From positions 100,915 through 164,914 of the forward strand of contig NZ_JAAQRO010000010.1 of assembly GCF_012070565.1 (NCBI RefSeq): a stretch of 64,000 nt of DNA. The letters are read 5' to 3'. Position 1 is the first letter of the stretch. Every line of letters starts with the position of its first letter. Source of the DNA: Anaerosporobacter faecicola (GTDB taxonomy: Bacteria > Bacillota > Clostridia > Lachnospirales > Lachnospiraceae). This document shows positions 19,089 to 28,991 of the stretch, piece by piece. The notes below the pieces were generated by a model that searched no databases, had not been told where the DNA came from, and saw only the letters and a program-made list of their open reading frames with translations. Made by a program: the position numbers and the translations under genes.

Positions 19089-20537
19089 CTATGCACTTTG
19101 TTTTTTCTTCCATGTATTCGGAGAGAACAACACCAACATTGGGAATAATTCCAATCGTCCCACCAACATATCAAACATTAAGACATATTTACAGAAGCCC
19201 GAGAAAAAGCCAAAATTTTGTGTAGGACCAACCATATTTAAACCTGGTCCGATATTATTGATCGTGGCTGAAACAGCTGTAAAATTCGTTATAAAATCAC
19301 AATCATCAAATGTTAATAACAATACGGAACTTAAAAAAACCAAAACAAAAGTCATAAAATAGACCGATACCGCTTTTAACGTTTCATCATCAATCACTTT
19401 TCCGTCCATCTTCACACTTTTTACACATCTTGGGTGAATAAAGGTTGTAATCTCCTTCTTAATCAGTTTAATACTGATAATTATACGTGAAACCTTAATT
19501 CCACCCCCTGTACTTCCTGCACAGGCACCTATAAACATCAATAATAGCAGAATGGATTTTGAAGCTTCCGGCCATACATCAAAGTCAACCGTTGAAAACC
19601 CTGTAGTTGTTATGATTGAGGCAACTTGGAATAGGGAATGTTGCAAGGACTTCATAAAACTAGGGAATAAAGAATTTACATTAATCGCGATTGCAATGGT
19701 AGATACAATAATTATACCAAAATAGGTCAAGACCTCCTCCGAACGGAAGAAATTCTTCACCTTACGAAGTAGCAAGAAGAAATACGCGTTAAAGTTCACT
19801 CCAAATAAGATCATGAAGATTGATACAACATTCTGAATATAATCGGAATACCCTGCCATACTATCATTTTTAATACCAAATCCACCTGTACCAGCTGTAC
19901 CAAAGGAAATGGTTACCGCATCAAACAATGGCATCTTTCCTATTAGTAAAAGGATAATTTCAACAACCGTTATGAAAACATAGATTCCATAGAGAATCGT
20001 TGCTGTTTTATGTACCCTTGGGACTAATTTTCCTACCTGTGGTCCTGGGCTTTCTGCACGCATCAAGTGCATATTATAGCCACCTGTCAGTGGCAAAACC
20101 GCTAAGATAAATACAAGAACACCCATACCACCTAACCAGTGGGTAAAGCTTCGCCAAAACAACATACAATGAGAAAGCGCTTCCACATTGCTTAATATAC
20201 TAGCACCTGTTGTTGTAAAACCTGAAATCGTTTCAAACAATGCATCCGTATAGGATGGTATCTCTCCACTTAGGTAAAATGGCAATGCACCAAATATACT
20301 CAATGCGATCCAGCTTAATGCAACGGATGCAAATCCTTCTTTTGCATAAAACTCGGTATCCTTTTTTGAAACAAGCCCCAATGCGGCACCGACCAAAAGG
20401 CAAAGAAACATCGTGATCGCAAAATAAATTCCTGCTCGTTCCTGATAGATCACTGCCACGATCGCAGGCAGAAGCATAAATGCAGCTTCAAATTTCAAAA
20501 CCAAACCAATGATTTTGCTAATTGCTTTATAATTCAT
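19089..20537 (-). CDS. trkH: TrkH/KtrB-family potassium uptake membrane subunit
   Basis: The 482-residue polytopic protein forms the K+ pathway of a Trk/Ktr system. All four pore loops are visible: GFTTTGAS near residue 108, SFGTAGTGGFG near residue 213, SIITTTGFST near residue 307 and AVSATINNIGPG near residue 425. The partner TrkA gene lies 17 bp upstream on the same strand, so the two form an operon. Uptake is probably driven by the membrane potential or Na+/H+ symport. Confidence 0.93.
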   Translation of the reverse strand: MNYKAISKIIGLVLKFEAAFMLLPAIVAVIYQERAGIYFAITMFLCLLVGAALGLVSKKDTEFYAKEGFASVALSWIALSIFGALPFYLSGEIPSYTDALFETISGFTTTGASILSNVEALSHCMLFWRSFTHWLGGMGVLVFILAVLPLTGGYNMHLMRAESPGPQVGKLVPRVHKTATILYGIYVFITVVEIILLLIGKMPLFDAVTISFGTAGTGGFGIKNDSMAGYSDYIQNVVSIFMILFGVNFNAYFFLLLRKVKNFFRSEEVLTYFGIIIVSTIAIAINVNSLFPSFMKSLQHSLFQVASIITTTGFSTVDFDVWPEASKSILLLLMFIGACAGSTGGGIKVSRIIISIKLIKKEITTFIHPRCVKSVKMDGKVIDDETLKAVSVYFMTFVLVFLSSVLLLTFDDCDFITNFTAVSATINNIGPGLNMVGPTQNFGFFSGFCKYVLMFDMLVGRLELFPMLVLFSPNTWKKKQSA

Positions 20538-20554
20538 CTTTCTGTTCCTCTATT

Positions 20555-21913
20555 CTACTTTTCTAAAATATCTGTAATATCATCCATACCTGATTTTTTC
20601 GTAACAATGATTACACTATCACCTAGTTGAATCGTATCTTTTCCTTTTGGTATAATAATTGTATTATTACGATGAATACAAGATATGATAACACCATCTC
20701 TCAATTTTAATTTTTCCAAAGGAACACCAATGATCTCTGAATTACGTCGAACGATGAATTCCAATGCTTCCGCTTTATTTTCAATAATCTTATATAATGT
20801 CTCTACATTACTACCAATGGAATTCTGCATAGCACGTACATATTGAATTACGCACTCTGCAACAATGTTCTTAGGGCAGATGATGCTGTCTAATTTCATA
20901 CTTTCGATTACATCACTATAGGTGATTGTATGAACTTTGGTTATTACTTTTGCATTCGCTTGCGTTTTTGCATATAAGGTCATTAAGATATTTACCTCAT
21001 CTAAGTTGGTCATCGCAGCAAATGCATCTATATTCTTAATTCCTTCTTCATCAAGGATATCTTGATTGATACCATCTCCATGAATAACTACTGCTTTGGA
21101 TAATTCTTCACTTAGAAATCTACAACGTTCCTCATTCTTTTCAATAATGGTAACGCCAATTCCCATATTCTCTAGTTGCTTTACCAAATAATAGCTGATT
21201 CCACCACCACCAACAATCATGATATTCTTTACTTTCCCCTTCACAACACCTAGTTTATGAAAGAATTCATTTGCTTTTTGAGGGGTAGCAACAATGGAAA
21301 TCAAATCACCTTCCATTAATTGAAATTGTCCATTAGGAATGATCACCTCTTGCCCACGTTCTACTGCACATACAAGAACATTACAATTTAATTTCGATGA
21401 GATTTCATATAATTTTAGATTCTGTAATTTTGAATCCGTAGGAATCTTATATTTGAGGATTTCAACTCGCCCTTTTGCGAAAGTTTCTACCTTTACAGCA
21501 GATGGGAAACGCAATAATTTTGCAACTTCTTTTGCTGCAACATATTCTGGGTTGATCGTCATGGATAATCCTAATTCTTCTTTAATAATATTGATTTGTT
21601 TGCTATACTGTGGATTCTGCATACGGGATATCGTTTGACAATTACTAATCTTCTTTGCGATTAAACAACACATTAGATTAAGCTCATCCTTGCCAGTCAT
21701 AGCAATCAGCAGATTTGCTTTCTCTATTCCAGCATCAATCAAAGTAGTACTTACTGCTCCATTACCTACAACCCCAAGTACATCATAACGATTGGATACA
21801 GATTTTACAATATCACGGTCCAAATCAATAATTGAAACATTATGCCCTTCCATGCATAATTGTTCCGTTAATAAAGCTCCAATTTTCCCACAACCTACTA
21901 TAATTATGTTCAT
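20555..21913 (-). CDS. trkA: Trk potassium uptake regulatory protein TrkA
   Basis: The 452-residue cytoplasmic protein has two RCK units. The first Rossmann fold begins MNIIIVGCGKIGALLTEQL and the second begins near residue 228 with IMIVGGGGISYYL. Each is followed by a TrkA-C domain; the C-terminal one includes LKLRDGVIISCIHRNN. TrkA binds NAD(H) or nucleotides and gates TrkH. It is the first gene of a two-gene operon. Twin RCK-N plus RCK-C architecture and length are normal. Confidence 0.94.
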   Translation of the reverse strand: MNIIIVGCGKIGALLTEQLCMEGHNVSIIDLDRDIVKSVSNRYDVLGVVGNGAVSTTLIDAGIEKANLLIAMTGKDELNLMCCLIAKKISNCQTISRMQNPQYSKQINIIKEELGLSMTINPEYVAAKEVAKLLRFPSAVKVETFAKGRVEILKYKIPTDSKLQNLKLYEISSKLNCNVLVCAVERGQEVIIPNGQFQLMEGDLISIVATPQKANEFFHKLGVVKGKVKNIMIVGGGGISYYLVKQLENMGIGVTIIEKNEERCRFLSEELSKAVVIHGDGINQDILDEEGIKNIDAFAAMTNLDEVNILMTLYAKTQANAKVITKVHTITYSDVIESMKLDSIICPKNIVAECVIQYVRAMQNSIGSNVETLYKIIENKAEALEFIVRRNSEIIGVPLEKLKLRDGVIISCIHRNNTIIIPKGKDTIQLGDSVIIVTKKSGMDDITDILEK

Positions 21914-22074
21914 TATATAGCACCTCTGTTTTTTCTACTTTAACCTAAGTATTTTTTGAAATAGTCGAGTATCGACCTATTCCATTGTTTTCTTTTCTTC
22001 TATATTAACAACAAACACCGATACAAGTTGTACAAAGAGTACTGACAACGAGTAGGAATTTGTCAAGTTCATTA

Positions 22075-23025
22075 TTATTGTTTAAATAACATAGATTTTT
22101 GTTCTTGTTTCGCGAAATACTGTTTTCCAAATTCACGATCGCAAAACATCTGTGCTTTCAACGCTTCTAACCCATCGAATTTTTGTTCTCCACGTTCATA
22201 GGTATAAAAATCCACTTGAATTTCTTGACCATACAGATCTCCATTAAAATCAAATAGATAAGACTCAACACCTGGTTTTGTCTCTCCACCGATTGTTGGC
22301 TTGTAGCCAATATTGGTTATTGCTTGATACATACCATAGCTTGTATGGACGATTGTTGCATACACCCCATTAGGAGGGAGTAATTTATCTTCTGCCGGAT
22401 AGATATTGGCTGTTGGCATGGAAAGAAGTTTTCCACCAATCTGATTTCCATAGACAACAGTTCCGCCAATCTGATACGTTCGTCCAAGCATACGATTTAC
22501 TTGTTCAATCTGTCCAGATAACAAATTCTTTCGGATTGCAGTGCTGCTTACAATCTGATCATCGATTTTTACTTTTTCTAATACAACAACTTCAAAACCA
22601 TACTTTTCGGACCACTCTTGTAGCATTGTTGCGTTGCCTTTTCTCTTGTACCCAAACTCAAAATCACTTCCCACTACAATCTTTTTTGCACGTAATTGTT
22701 TGCATAAGATTTCTGAAACAAAGGTATCTGCTTCCATACAACGCATTTCCTCATCAAATGGATAGGAAATCAGTACATCAATTCCTAATTGGTCAAGATA
22801 CGCTTTCTTTTCCTCTTCACTAAGAAGATTCCCTTCCACTTTATCTTTTCGAAGTTTTTGCACAGAAGTAAAGGTGAACACGACCGATTTCCAATGATGT
22901 TCGCTACCTTTTTTCACTTCATCGATCAGCAATTGGTGGCCAATATGAATACCGTCGAATTTACCTAATGTAACAATGGTATCCGAATCCAAATTTAATT
23001 GCATTTTATCTGTAATATATCTCAT
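22075..23025 (-). CDS. ribF: Bifunctional riboflavin kinase / FAD synthetase
   Basis: RibF makes FMN and then FAD. The 316-residue protein has an N-terminal FAD synthetase domain with LGKFDGIHIGHQLLI near residue 21 and SSTAIRKNL near residue 160. The C-terminal riboflavin kinase domain starts with GTVVYGNQIGGKLLSMPTAN near residue 192. It lies 59 bp after truB in the usual truB-ribF order and is the last gene of the translation cluster here. Confidence 0.94.
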   Translation of the reverse strand: MRYITDKMQLNLDSDTIVTLGKFDGIHIGHQLLIDEVKKGSEHHWKSVVFTFTSVQKLRKDKVEGNLLSEEEKKAYLDQLGIDVLISYPFDEEMRCMEADTFVSEILCKQLRAKKIVVGSDFEFGYKRKGNATMLQEWSEKYGFEVVVLEKVKIDDQIVSSTAIRKNLLSGQIEQVNRMLGRTYQIGGTVVYGNQIGGKLLSMPTANIYPAEDKLLPPNGVYATIVHTSYGMYQAITNIGYKPTIGGETKPGVESYLFDFNGDLYGQEIQVDFYTYERGEQKFDGLEALKAQMFCDREFGKQYFAKQEQKSMLFKQ

Positions 23026-23084
23026 CTTATAATACTTGCTCCTTCCGATTTGTGTAACCTATCACACCCGCAAGGATTGACTCA

Positions 23085-24008
23085 TTAATTCAAAAACATC
23101 TTCACAGGTTTCAATAAGGTAGGATCACCCCATTCATAAATCGCATGGAACTGATTTTCCTTGTTATATATTCGAACTTGCTTATCTTCTCCTAACGCCG
23201 ACTGCTTCGCTTCTTCTATATTTTGTATATGTTCTAACCGAAGAGGATTCCCATTCGCTAGAAATCGTTCTCCTAACTCATTCACAATGATTTTAGGATA
23301 ATGCGGGAACATATCTGCAACTGTTACCATATGTTCTTCTAAAGAACCTGCTTCTTGTAATTTCTGCGCTTGTTCTAATGTGATTGCATTCTCTACAGTA
23401 AATTGACTTACTTTCGTTCTGATTAAACTCTTCATGCAGCCGCCGCACCCTAATTTTTCACCGATGTCATGGCAAAGAGTACGGATATATGTTCCTTTGG
23501 AACAGGATACAGTCATATGCACTTCCTGGCAATCCTGCTCTAATATAATATCTTGGATTGTAATATCGTGGATCGTGATCGGTCTTGGCTTTCTCTCCAC
23601 CACTTTTCCTTCTCTCGCTAGTTCATATAATTTCTTGCCATTTACTTTAAGTGCAGAATACATAGGTGGAATCTGCATGATGTCACCTACAAAACTTTGT
23701 ATAACCTCACAGATTTGTTCCTTCGTTACTTTTACCTGTTTCTGTTCTAAAATCTGACCTGTAATGTCTTGTGTATCCGTTGTTGTCCCTAACTGTAAAA
23801 CAGTTTTGTACTCCTTGTCCTTATCCGTAAGTAAATCACATAACTTTGTTGCATTTCCTAAGCAAACAGGCAATACTCCCGTTGCATCTGGATCCAATGT
23901 ACCTGTATGACCTATTTTCTTCTGTTTGGTAATCCCTCGCAACTTTGCTACTACATCATGTGAAGTGAAACCTTTTTCTTTGTATATATTAATTATTCCA
24001 TTAATCAA
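23085..24008 (-). CDS. truB: tRNA pseudouridine-55 synthase
   Basis: TruB isomerises U55 in the T-loop of all tRNAs. The protein starts INGIINIYKEKGFTSHDVV, carries the catalytic Asp in GHTGTLDPDATGVLP near residue 35, and has a C-terminal PUA-like region. The start is decided by AGGAG (24020-24016), seven bases before TTG 24008. A further in-frame TTG at 24035 lies inside nrnA and has no site. So this is a TTG-initiated gene of about 307 residues, overlapping nothing and 13 bp after nrnA. Confidence 0.92.
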   Translation of the reverse strand: MINGIINIYKEKGFTSHDVVAKLRGITKQKKIGHTGTLDPDATGVLPVCLGNATKLCDLLTDKDKEYKTVLQLGTTTDTQDITGQILEQKQVKVTKEQICEVIQSFVGDIMQIPPMYSALKVNGKKLYELAREGKVVERKPRPITIHDITIQDIILEQDCQEVHMTVSCSKGTYIRTLCHDIGEKLGCGGCMKSLIRTKVSQFTVENAITLEQAQKLQEAGSLEEHMVTVADMFPHYPKIIVNELGERFLANGNPLRLEHIQNIEEAKQSALGEDKQVRIYNKENQFHAIYEWGDPTLLKPVKMFLN

Positions 24009-24021
24009 TGTTGTTCTCCTA

Positions 24022-25008
24022 CTACTTGTTTTCAAGGAGTGCTTCCTCAGTTTCTAGGTTCTTAAGCTGTATATCGATATGTCTGACGATATTATTGATC
24101 ACGTCGTGCATAACACCTTTCAGGGAGCAGCCTGCCGCTTTCACATGTCCACCACCACCGAAATAAACGGCAATTTTACTTACATCGACATTGCCATTTG
24201 CACGCATACTAACTTTATATTCTTGTGGTAATGTTTCATAGATGAATACCGCTACTTCTACTCCTTTTGTAACTCGAAGCTGATCGATAACACCATCGAG
24301 GTCTTCCGATGTTACTTCATAAAAATCCATTGTTTTCTTATTTAATGTTGAAATGATACATTTTCCGTCCAATACAAGAAAGCTTTCCAATAAACAACGT
24401 CCTAAAATCTGATTTTGCAAGTATGTCTTTTGATAAAAGCTTTCGTCAATGATCTGTGCAGAGGAAACTCCTTTACTTAATAATTTCCCTGCTATCATCA
24501 TGGTTTTCTCAGAGGTATTGGAATGTTTGAATACACCCGTATCATGTACAATTCCAAGATACAACGCTTGTGCAGTTTGTAATGAGATCTTTTCTTCATC
24601 AAATAATCCGTAAAGGACTTCACAAGTTGAACTTGCATCCGGGAAAATATAATTTTCTTTTGCAAACTTCGTGTTACTAATATGATGATCAATACAAATG
24701 GTTTCTTTCGCTTGTTCAAATATTGGTTGTGCATTTCCAAGACGATCTGCACTGCCGCAATCTAAGGAAAGAAATAAATCATACGATTTTATGTCAGTTC
24801 GATAATCCATGTGAATTTGATCAAGGTTAGCCAGCATACCAAAAGAACTTGCTACGGATTCTAGAAATACATCAACCTGAACTTCCGGCAAATTTTCTTT
24901 TATATAGTGATACGTTGCCATACAAGATCCAACACAATCTCCATCTGGACGAACATGTCCCGATATGGCTATGGTCTTAACGTCTTTGATTGCTTCTAAT
25001 AATTTCAT
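24022..25008 (-). CDS. nrnA: DHH-family phosphoesterase, NrnA-type oligoribonuclease/pAp phosphatase
   Basis: The 328-residue protein has the DHH motifs SGHVRPDGDCVGS near residue 18, DCGSADRLG near residue 82 and ICIDHHISN near residue 108, and a DHHA1 glycine motif FGGGGHVKAAG near residue 288. NrnA degrades nanoRNA and dephosphorylates 3',5'-pAp. Position between rbfA and truB is the usual Firmicute location. ATG 25008 follows GGAAGG; a 38-codon upstream extension has no support. A terminator-like stem precedes it at 25190-25227, so it may have its own promoter. Confidence 0.9.
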   Translation of the reverse strand: MKLLEAIKDVKTIAISGHVRPDGDCVGSCMATYHYIKENLPEVQVDVFLESVASSFGMLANLDQIHMDYRTDIKSYDLFLSLDCGSADRLGNAQPIFEQAKETICIDHHISNTKFAKENYIFPDASSTCEVLYGLFDEEKISLQTAQALYLGIVHDTGVFKHSNTSEKTMMIAGKLLSKGVSSAQIIDESFYQKTYLQNQILGRCLLESFLVLDGKCIISTLNKKTMDFYEVTSEDLDGVIDQLRVTKGVEVAVFIYETLPQEYKVSMRANGNVDVSKIAVYFGGGGHVKAAGCSLKGVMHDVINNIVRHIDIQLKNLETEEALLENK

Positions 25009-25189
25009 TGTTACACCTTCCTTTCTACCTTTTCCATATATGCAAATCAACCCTGAAACCCCACTATTTCGGGCTACTTTCTTATACAACAATTTCCTAA
25101 GACATGTTTCATGTAAGTACAAAACTCATGTTCTTTTGACCCTAGTATCATACCATAAATAGCACAAAAAATCCACTCACACAAAAAGA

Positions 25190-25227
25190 CAATCTCCATC
25201 AGATGCGTTCACAACTAATGAAGATTG
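25190..25227 (-). terminator. Terminator or attenuator after rbfA
   Basis: CAATCTTCAT (25227-25218, minus strand) pairs with ATGGAGATTG (25199-25190) with one mismatch, followed by TCTTTTTG. It lies between rbfA and nrnA, so it should reduce read-through from the nusA-infB operon into nrnA-truB-ribF. Confidence 0.6.
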
Positions 25228-25248
25228 CCCTGTCAATTCATTATGTTT

Positions 25249-25653
25249 CTATTCGTTGTCTTCTTCAGAATCCGTTTCCACATCTTCAACGTCATCTGTG
25301 AGATTTTTGTTCACATCATCGATTAATTTCGACATATTGACACCATATTCAATAGACTGATCCATAACAAATGTTAATTCTGGTGTATTACGTAGATTTA
25401 CAGTCTTAGCTAATTGTGTTCTTAAATAAGGCGCTGCACTTCTTAATCCTTCAAATGTGGATTGTTTTTTCTCTTCATCACCTAATACACTGATATATAC
25501 TTTAGCATGTTTTAAATCAGGAGCAACTTCCACAGCTACCACTGATGTCATTGGACTGATCCTTGGATCTTTAATCTCTCTACTAATCAAAACACTTAGT
25601 TCTTTTTGAACTTCACCATTGATTCTCGTATTTTTTATGCTGTTCTTTCTCAT
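25249..25653 (-). CDS. rbfA: Ribosome-binding factor A
   Basis: RbfA binds the 30S subunit and assists late 16S rRNA maturation, including cold adaptation. The 134-residue KH-fold protein shows NTRINGEVQKELSVLIS, the family hallmark IKDPRISP near residue 32 and VYISVLGD near residue 56. An acidic tail DVEDVETDSEEDNE follows. ATG 25653 is preceded by TGGAG with five bases spacing; a 25-codon upstream extension is not supported. It lies about 109 bp after infB. Confidence 0.93.
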   Translation of the reverse strand: MRKNSIKNTRINGEVQKELSVLISREIKDPRISPMTSVVAVEVAPDLKHAKVYISVLGDEEKKQSTFEGLRSAAPYLRTQLAKTVNLRNTPELTFVMDQSIEYGVNMSKLIDDVNKNLTDDVEDVETDSEEDNE

Positions 25654-25762
25654 ATTAACTCCATTTCTGTACGCTTGAACTCCGTACTTACGAATAACAA
25701 AATGTGAGGTCAAAGGATTGTAAACCATTTGACGGTGGTACCATGATAAGGAACAAACAAAT

Positions 25763-28333
25763 CTATTTTCTTGGTACTTCTACCATTGTATAGATTTCAA
25801 CTTGATCCATTTCTTTTACATCATTGAATTTTTCAAATACTAGACCACATTCATAACCAGCAGCAACTTCTTTAACATCATCTTTAAATCTCTTAAGGGA
25901 AGCTAAAGCACCATCAAAGATTACGATTCCGTCACGAATAATTCTTGCGCTTGAGCCACGAACAACTTTACCATCTAATACATAAGATCCTGCAATTGTT
26001 CCTAAACCAGAAGCTTTGAATACCTGACGTACTTCAACATGACCAAGAATTTGTTCTTCGAAAGTTGGGTCTAACATACCTTTCATTGCTGCTTCAATAT
26101 CTTCGATTGCATTATAGATTACACGGTATAGACGTAAATCAACTTTTTCACGATCTGCTGTATCTTTTGCCGTATTATCCGGTCTTACATTGAAACCAAT
26201 GATGATTGCATTGGATGCACTTGCAAGAATTACATCGGATTCGTTGATTGCACCAACACCACCATGAATAATACGAATTGCAACTTCTTCATTGCTTAAT
26301 TTTAGTAAGCTTTGTTTAACAGCTTCAACAGAACCTTGTACATCGGCTTTTACGATAATATTTAATTCCTTGATATTACCAGCCTGAATCTGTGAGAACA
26401 GACCATCAAGCGATAGTTTTGATTTTGTATCATCTAATAATTTTTCTCTGCTTTGTTTGATAAATGCATCTGCAATGGAACGTGCTTCTTTATCATTCTC
26501 TGTTGCCATAAAGATTTCACCAGCACCTGGTACTTCATTCAATCCAAGGATTTCTACTGGAGTAGAAGGGCCTGCTTCTTTCACACGTCTTCCCTTATCA
26601 TCAATCATTGCTCTTACTTTACCATATGCAGAACCAATTGCGATGGAATCACCAACGTGAAGAATACCCTTTTGTACTAATACAGTTGCAACAGGACCTC
26701 TTCCTTTATCAAGTTCTGCTTCAATTACAATACCTCTACCTTTACGGTTTGGATTTGCTTTTAATTCGCACATTTCAGCAGTTAACAAGATCATCTCAAG
26801 TAATTGGTCGATACCTTCACCAGTATGTGCAGATACTGGTACAAATACGGTATCACCACCCCAATCTTCTGCGATCAATTCATATTCTGTTAACTCTTGT
26901 TTTACACGTTCAATGTTAGCACTTGGCTTATCAATTTTATTAATCGCAACGATAATCTGAATACCAGCAGCTTTCGCATGGTTGATTGCTTCAACCGTTT
27001 GTGGCATAACACCATCATCTGCAGCTACAACTAAGATCGCAATATCTGTTGATTGTGCTCCACGCATTCTCATTGAAGTAAATGCTTCATGTCCTGGTGT
27101 ATCTAAGAATGTAATCTTTTCACCATTAACATTTACCACATAAGCACCGATATGTTGTGTGATACCACCTGCTTCACTTGTTGTTACATTTGTTTTACGA
27201 ATGGTATCAAGTAAAGAAGTTTTACCATGGTCAACATGACCCATTACACAAACAACTGGTGGACGTTTTTGTAATAAAGATTCGTCCTCTTCTTCCTCTT
27301 TTAATAATTCTTCGATCACATCAACTTTTTCTTCCATTTCTGCAATTACATCAAATTCTAATGCAATTTCTTCTGCTTCTTCAAATGTAATCTCTTGATT
27401 GATCGTTACGACTTTGCCTTGTAAGAATAATTTCTTCACTAAAGCGGCAGCTGGCATTTTTAATTTATCAGAAAGTTCCTTGATCGTTAATACTTCCGGT
27501 AAAATAATTGTCTTAATGCCATCATCTTCAACTTCTTGTACAGGGGCTGGTTTTGGCATAATAAACTGTCCTTTCTTTGGTGCACCATTGTTACTATTAT
27601 TTTTGCTTGCATTGTTGTTTTTATTATTATTTCTGTCGTTTCCTCGATTGTTGTTACGGTTATCGAAACGATTATTTCTATTATTGTTGTTATTGTTATT
27701 GTTGCTATTATTATTGCTAAAACGATTATCATTTGGACGATTTCCGCGGTTATCATTGTTACGATTATCGTTACTACGGTTATTGTTCATGTTCCCGCGG
27801 TTATCGTTTGGACGATTTCCATTTCCTGCATTATTTCTTTGGCTATTATTATTCGTATTATTGTTATTACGATTGCCATTATAATTGTTGCCGTTATTAT
27901 TGCTATTATTGTTGTTATTATTGTTGCTATTTCCGTTATTATTGCTGTTATTGTATCTGTTATTATTAGAATTGTTGTAACGGTTGTTTCCACCATTATT
28001 ATTTTGTGTATTAGAACGATTTCCCATACGATTATCATTACGGTTATTGTTCTGGTTCTGGCTATTATTCTGTGTATTTGTTTTATTATGATTCTCACGA
28101 TTTTGTGAAGTAGCAGGTTTCGTCGTCGTTTCTGTACTCTTTGCAGGTGTTGCTTTTTCCACAGATGCTGTAGATTTTGCTTGGAATTTATCTCGAACCA
28201 TCTTTACTGCATCATCTTCAATGCTGTTCATATGACTCTTTACTTCAATTCCCTTTTCTTTTAAGAATGTAATAATATCCTTACTGGGTTTATCTAATTC
28301 TTTTGCTAATTCGTATATTTTAATTTTTGACAT
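25763..28333 (-). CDS. infB: Translation initiation factor IF-2 with a long Asn-rich linker
   Basis: IF2 delivers initiator tRNA to the ribosome with GTP. The 856-residue protein has an IF2-N helical domain (1-50, [15 protein letters not shown]), a linker, a second IF2-N-like region near 275, and the GTPase with GHVDHGKTS near residue 364, DTPGHEAF, and NKIDK. Domains II-IV follow to the C-terminus. The linker (about 84-248) is low-complexity, more than half Asn with Arg, Gly, Asp and Ser in [10 protein letters not shown] units. It creates long meaningless open frames on both strands. The gene sits in the nusA operon. Confidence 0.96.
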   Translation of the reverse strand: MSKIKIYELAKELDKPSKDIITFLKEKGIEVKSHMNSIEDDAVKMVRDKFQAKSTASVEKATPAKSTETTTKPATSQNRENHNKTNTQNNSQNQNNNRNDNRMGNRSNTQNNNGGNNRYNNSNNNRYNNSNNNGNSNNNNNNNSNNNGNNYNGNRNNNNTNNNSQRNNAGNGNRPNDNRGNMNNNRSNDNRNNDNRGNRPNDNRFSNNNSNNNNNNNNRNNRFDNRNNNRGNDRNNNKNNNASKNNSNNGAPKKGQFIMPKPAPVQEVEDDGIKTIILPEVLTIKELSDKLKMPAAALVKKLFLQGKVVTINQEITFEEAEEIALEFDVIAEMEEKVDVIEELLKEEEEDESLLQKRPPVVCVMGHVDHGKTSLLDTIRKTNVTTSEAGGITQHIGAYVVNVNGEKITFLDTPGHEAFTSMRMRGAQSTDIAILVVAADDGVMPQTVEAINHAKAAGIQIIVAINKIDKPSANIERVKQELTEYELIAEDWGGDTVFVPVSAHTGEGIDQLLEMILLTAEMCELKANPNRKGRGIVIEAELDKGRGPVATVLVQKGILHVGDSIAIGSAYGKVRAMIDDKGRRVKEAGPSTPVEILGLNEVPGAGEIFMATENDKEARSIADAFIKQSREKLLDDTKSKLSLDGLFSQIQAGNIKELNIIVKADVQGSVEAVKQSLLKLSNEEVAIRIIHGGVGAINESDVILASASNAIIIGFNVRPDNTAKDTADREKVDLRLYRVIYNAIEDIEAAMKGMLDPTFEEQILGHVEVRQVFKASGLGTIAGSYVLDGKVVRGSSARIIRDGIVIFDGALASLKRFKDDVKEVAAGYECGLVFEKFNDVKEMDQVEIYTMVEVPRK

Positions 28334-28347
28334 ACTTACTACCTCCG

Positions 28348-28704
28348 CTATTCCACTACATTTTTAAGTTGTTTCTGTGTTGCATCAGCCAAGCCCTTAT
28401 CAAGCACTGCTAAAGAAGCTCTCATCTCTTTACCCATTGCATGACCTAGCTCTGATTTTTCACCAAAAAAGTAAATAGGCACTTCATAGTAAGTACACAT
28501 ATTGGTAAACATTTTTTTGGTATTATCTGATGCGTCTGTGGCTACTATAACCAGTTCAGCTTTATGTTCTTTTACAGCTTTCTCCGTAGAGAATTCTCCA
28601 CTTGCGACTTTACCTGCTTTGGTTGCTATTCCAATATAGGATAAGACTTTGTTCTTCGTCTTTTGATCACATTGAACATCGGTATTAATTTGTTCCAAGA
28701 TCAA
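28348..28704 (-). CDS. ylxQ: L7Ae-family RNA-binding protein YlxQ
   Basis: This 118-residue protein has the L7Ae/L30e fold: [19 protein letters not shown] near residue 19, [15 protein letters not shown] near residue 50 and [16 protein letters not shown] near residue 72. Such proteins bind kink-turn RNA. YlxQ is standard between ylxR and infB. The start appears to be TTG at 28704, directly after AAGGAG inside the end of ylxR, so translation is likely coupled. TTG at 28698 is an alternative. Confidence 0.86.
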   Translation of the reverse strand: MILEQINTDVQCDQKTKNKVLSYIGIATKAGKVASGEFSTEKAVKEHKAELVIVATDASDNTKKMFTNMCTYYEVPIYFFGEKSELGHAMGKEMRASLAVLDKGLADATQKQLKNVVE

Positions 28705-28960
28705 TCAACTCCTTTTCTAATTGTTCATATACTTCTTTTGGAATGCTAACTTTTAAAGAACGCTCTAAGCCTTTGCTTTTTACGGCCTTTGAAAAACAGT
28801 CCATACAGTTGCATAGATATGCACCACGACCATTCTTCTTCCCAGTCGCATCGATAACGATTTCATCTTCGGGCGTTTTAATTACACGAAGCATTTCTTT
28901 TTTTGATTTCATTTCCCCACAACCGACACATTGTCTTTGCGGTACTTTCTTAACTTTCAT
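28685..28960 (-). CDS. ylxR: YlxR family RNA-binding protein (RNase P modulator)
   Basis: The 91-residue basic protein has the DUF448 hallmarks RQCVGCGEMKSKKEMLRV near residue 9 and NGRGAYLCNCMDC near residue 43. YlxR (RnpM) has been reported to bind the RNase P RNA in B. subtilis. It lies between nusA and ylxQ, overlapping ylxQ by 20 bp. The start ATG 28960 follows AGGAAG. Confidence 0.92.
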   Translation of the reverse strand: MKVKKVPQRQCVGCGEMKSKKEMLRVIKTPEDEIVIDATGKKNGRGAYLCNCMDCFSKAVKSKGLERSLKVSIPKEVYEQLEKELIDLGTN

Positions 28961-28991
28961 TCAATCACTTCCTAAGTGTATTCCGTATTAT

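Noticed and set aside
20160..20180. cre-like AAAGCGCTT in trkH
   Set aside because: It lies inside the coding region and mismatches the consensus at two outer positions.
27399..28108. Long open frames on both strands opposite infB, rich in Leu, Ile and Val
   Set aside because: They are shadows of the Asn-rich IF2 linker; AAT/AAC repeats read as Ile/Val/Leu codons in other frames. They have no ribosome binding sites.
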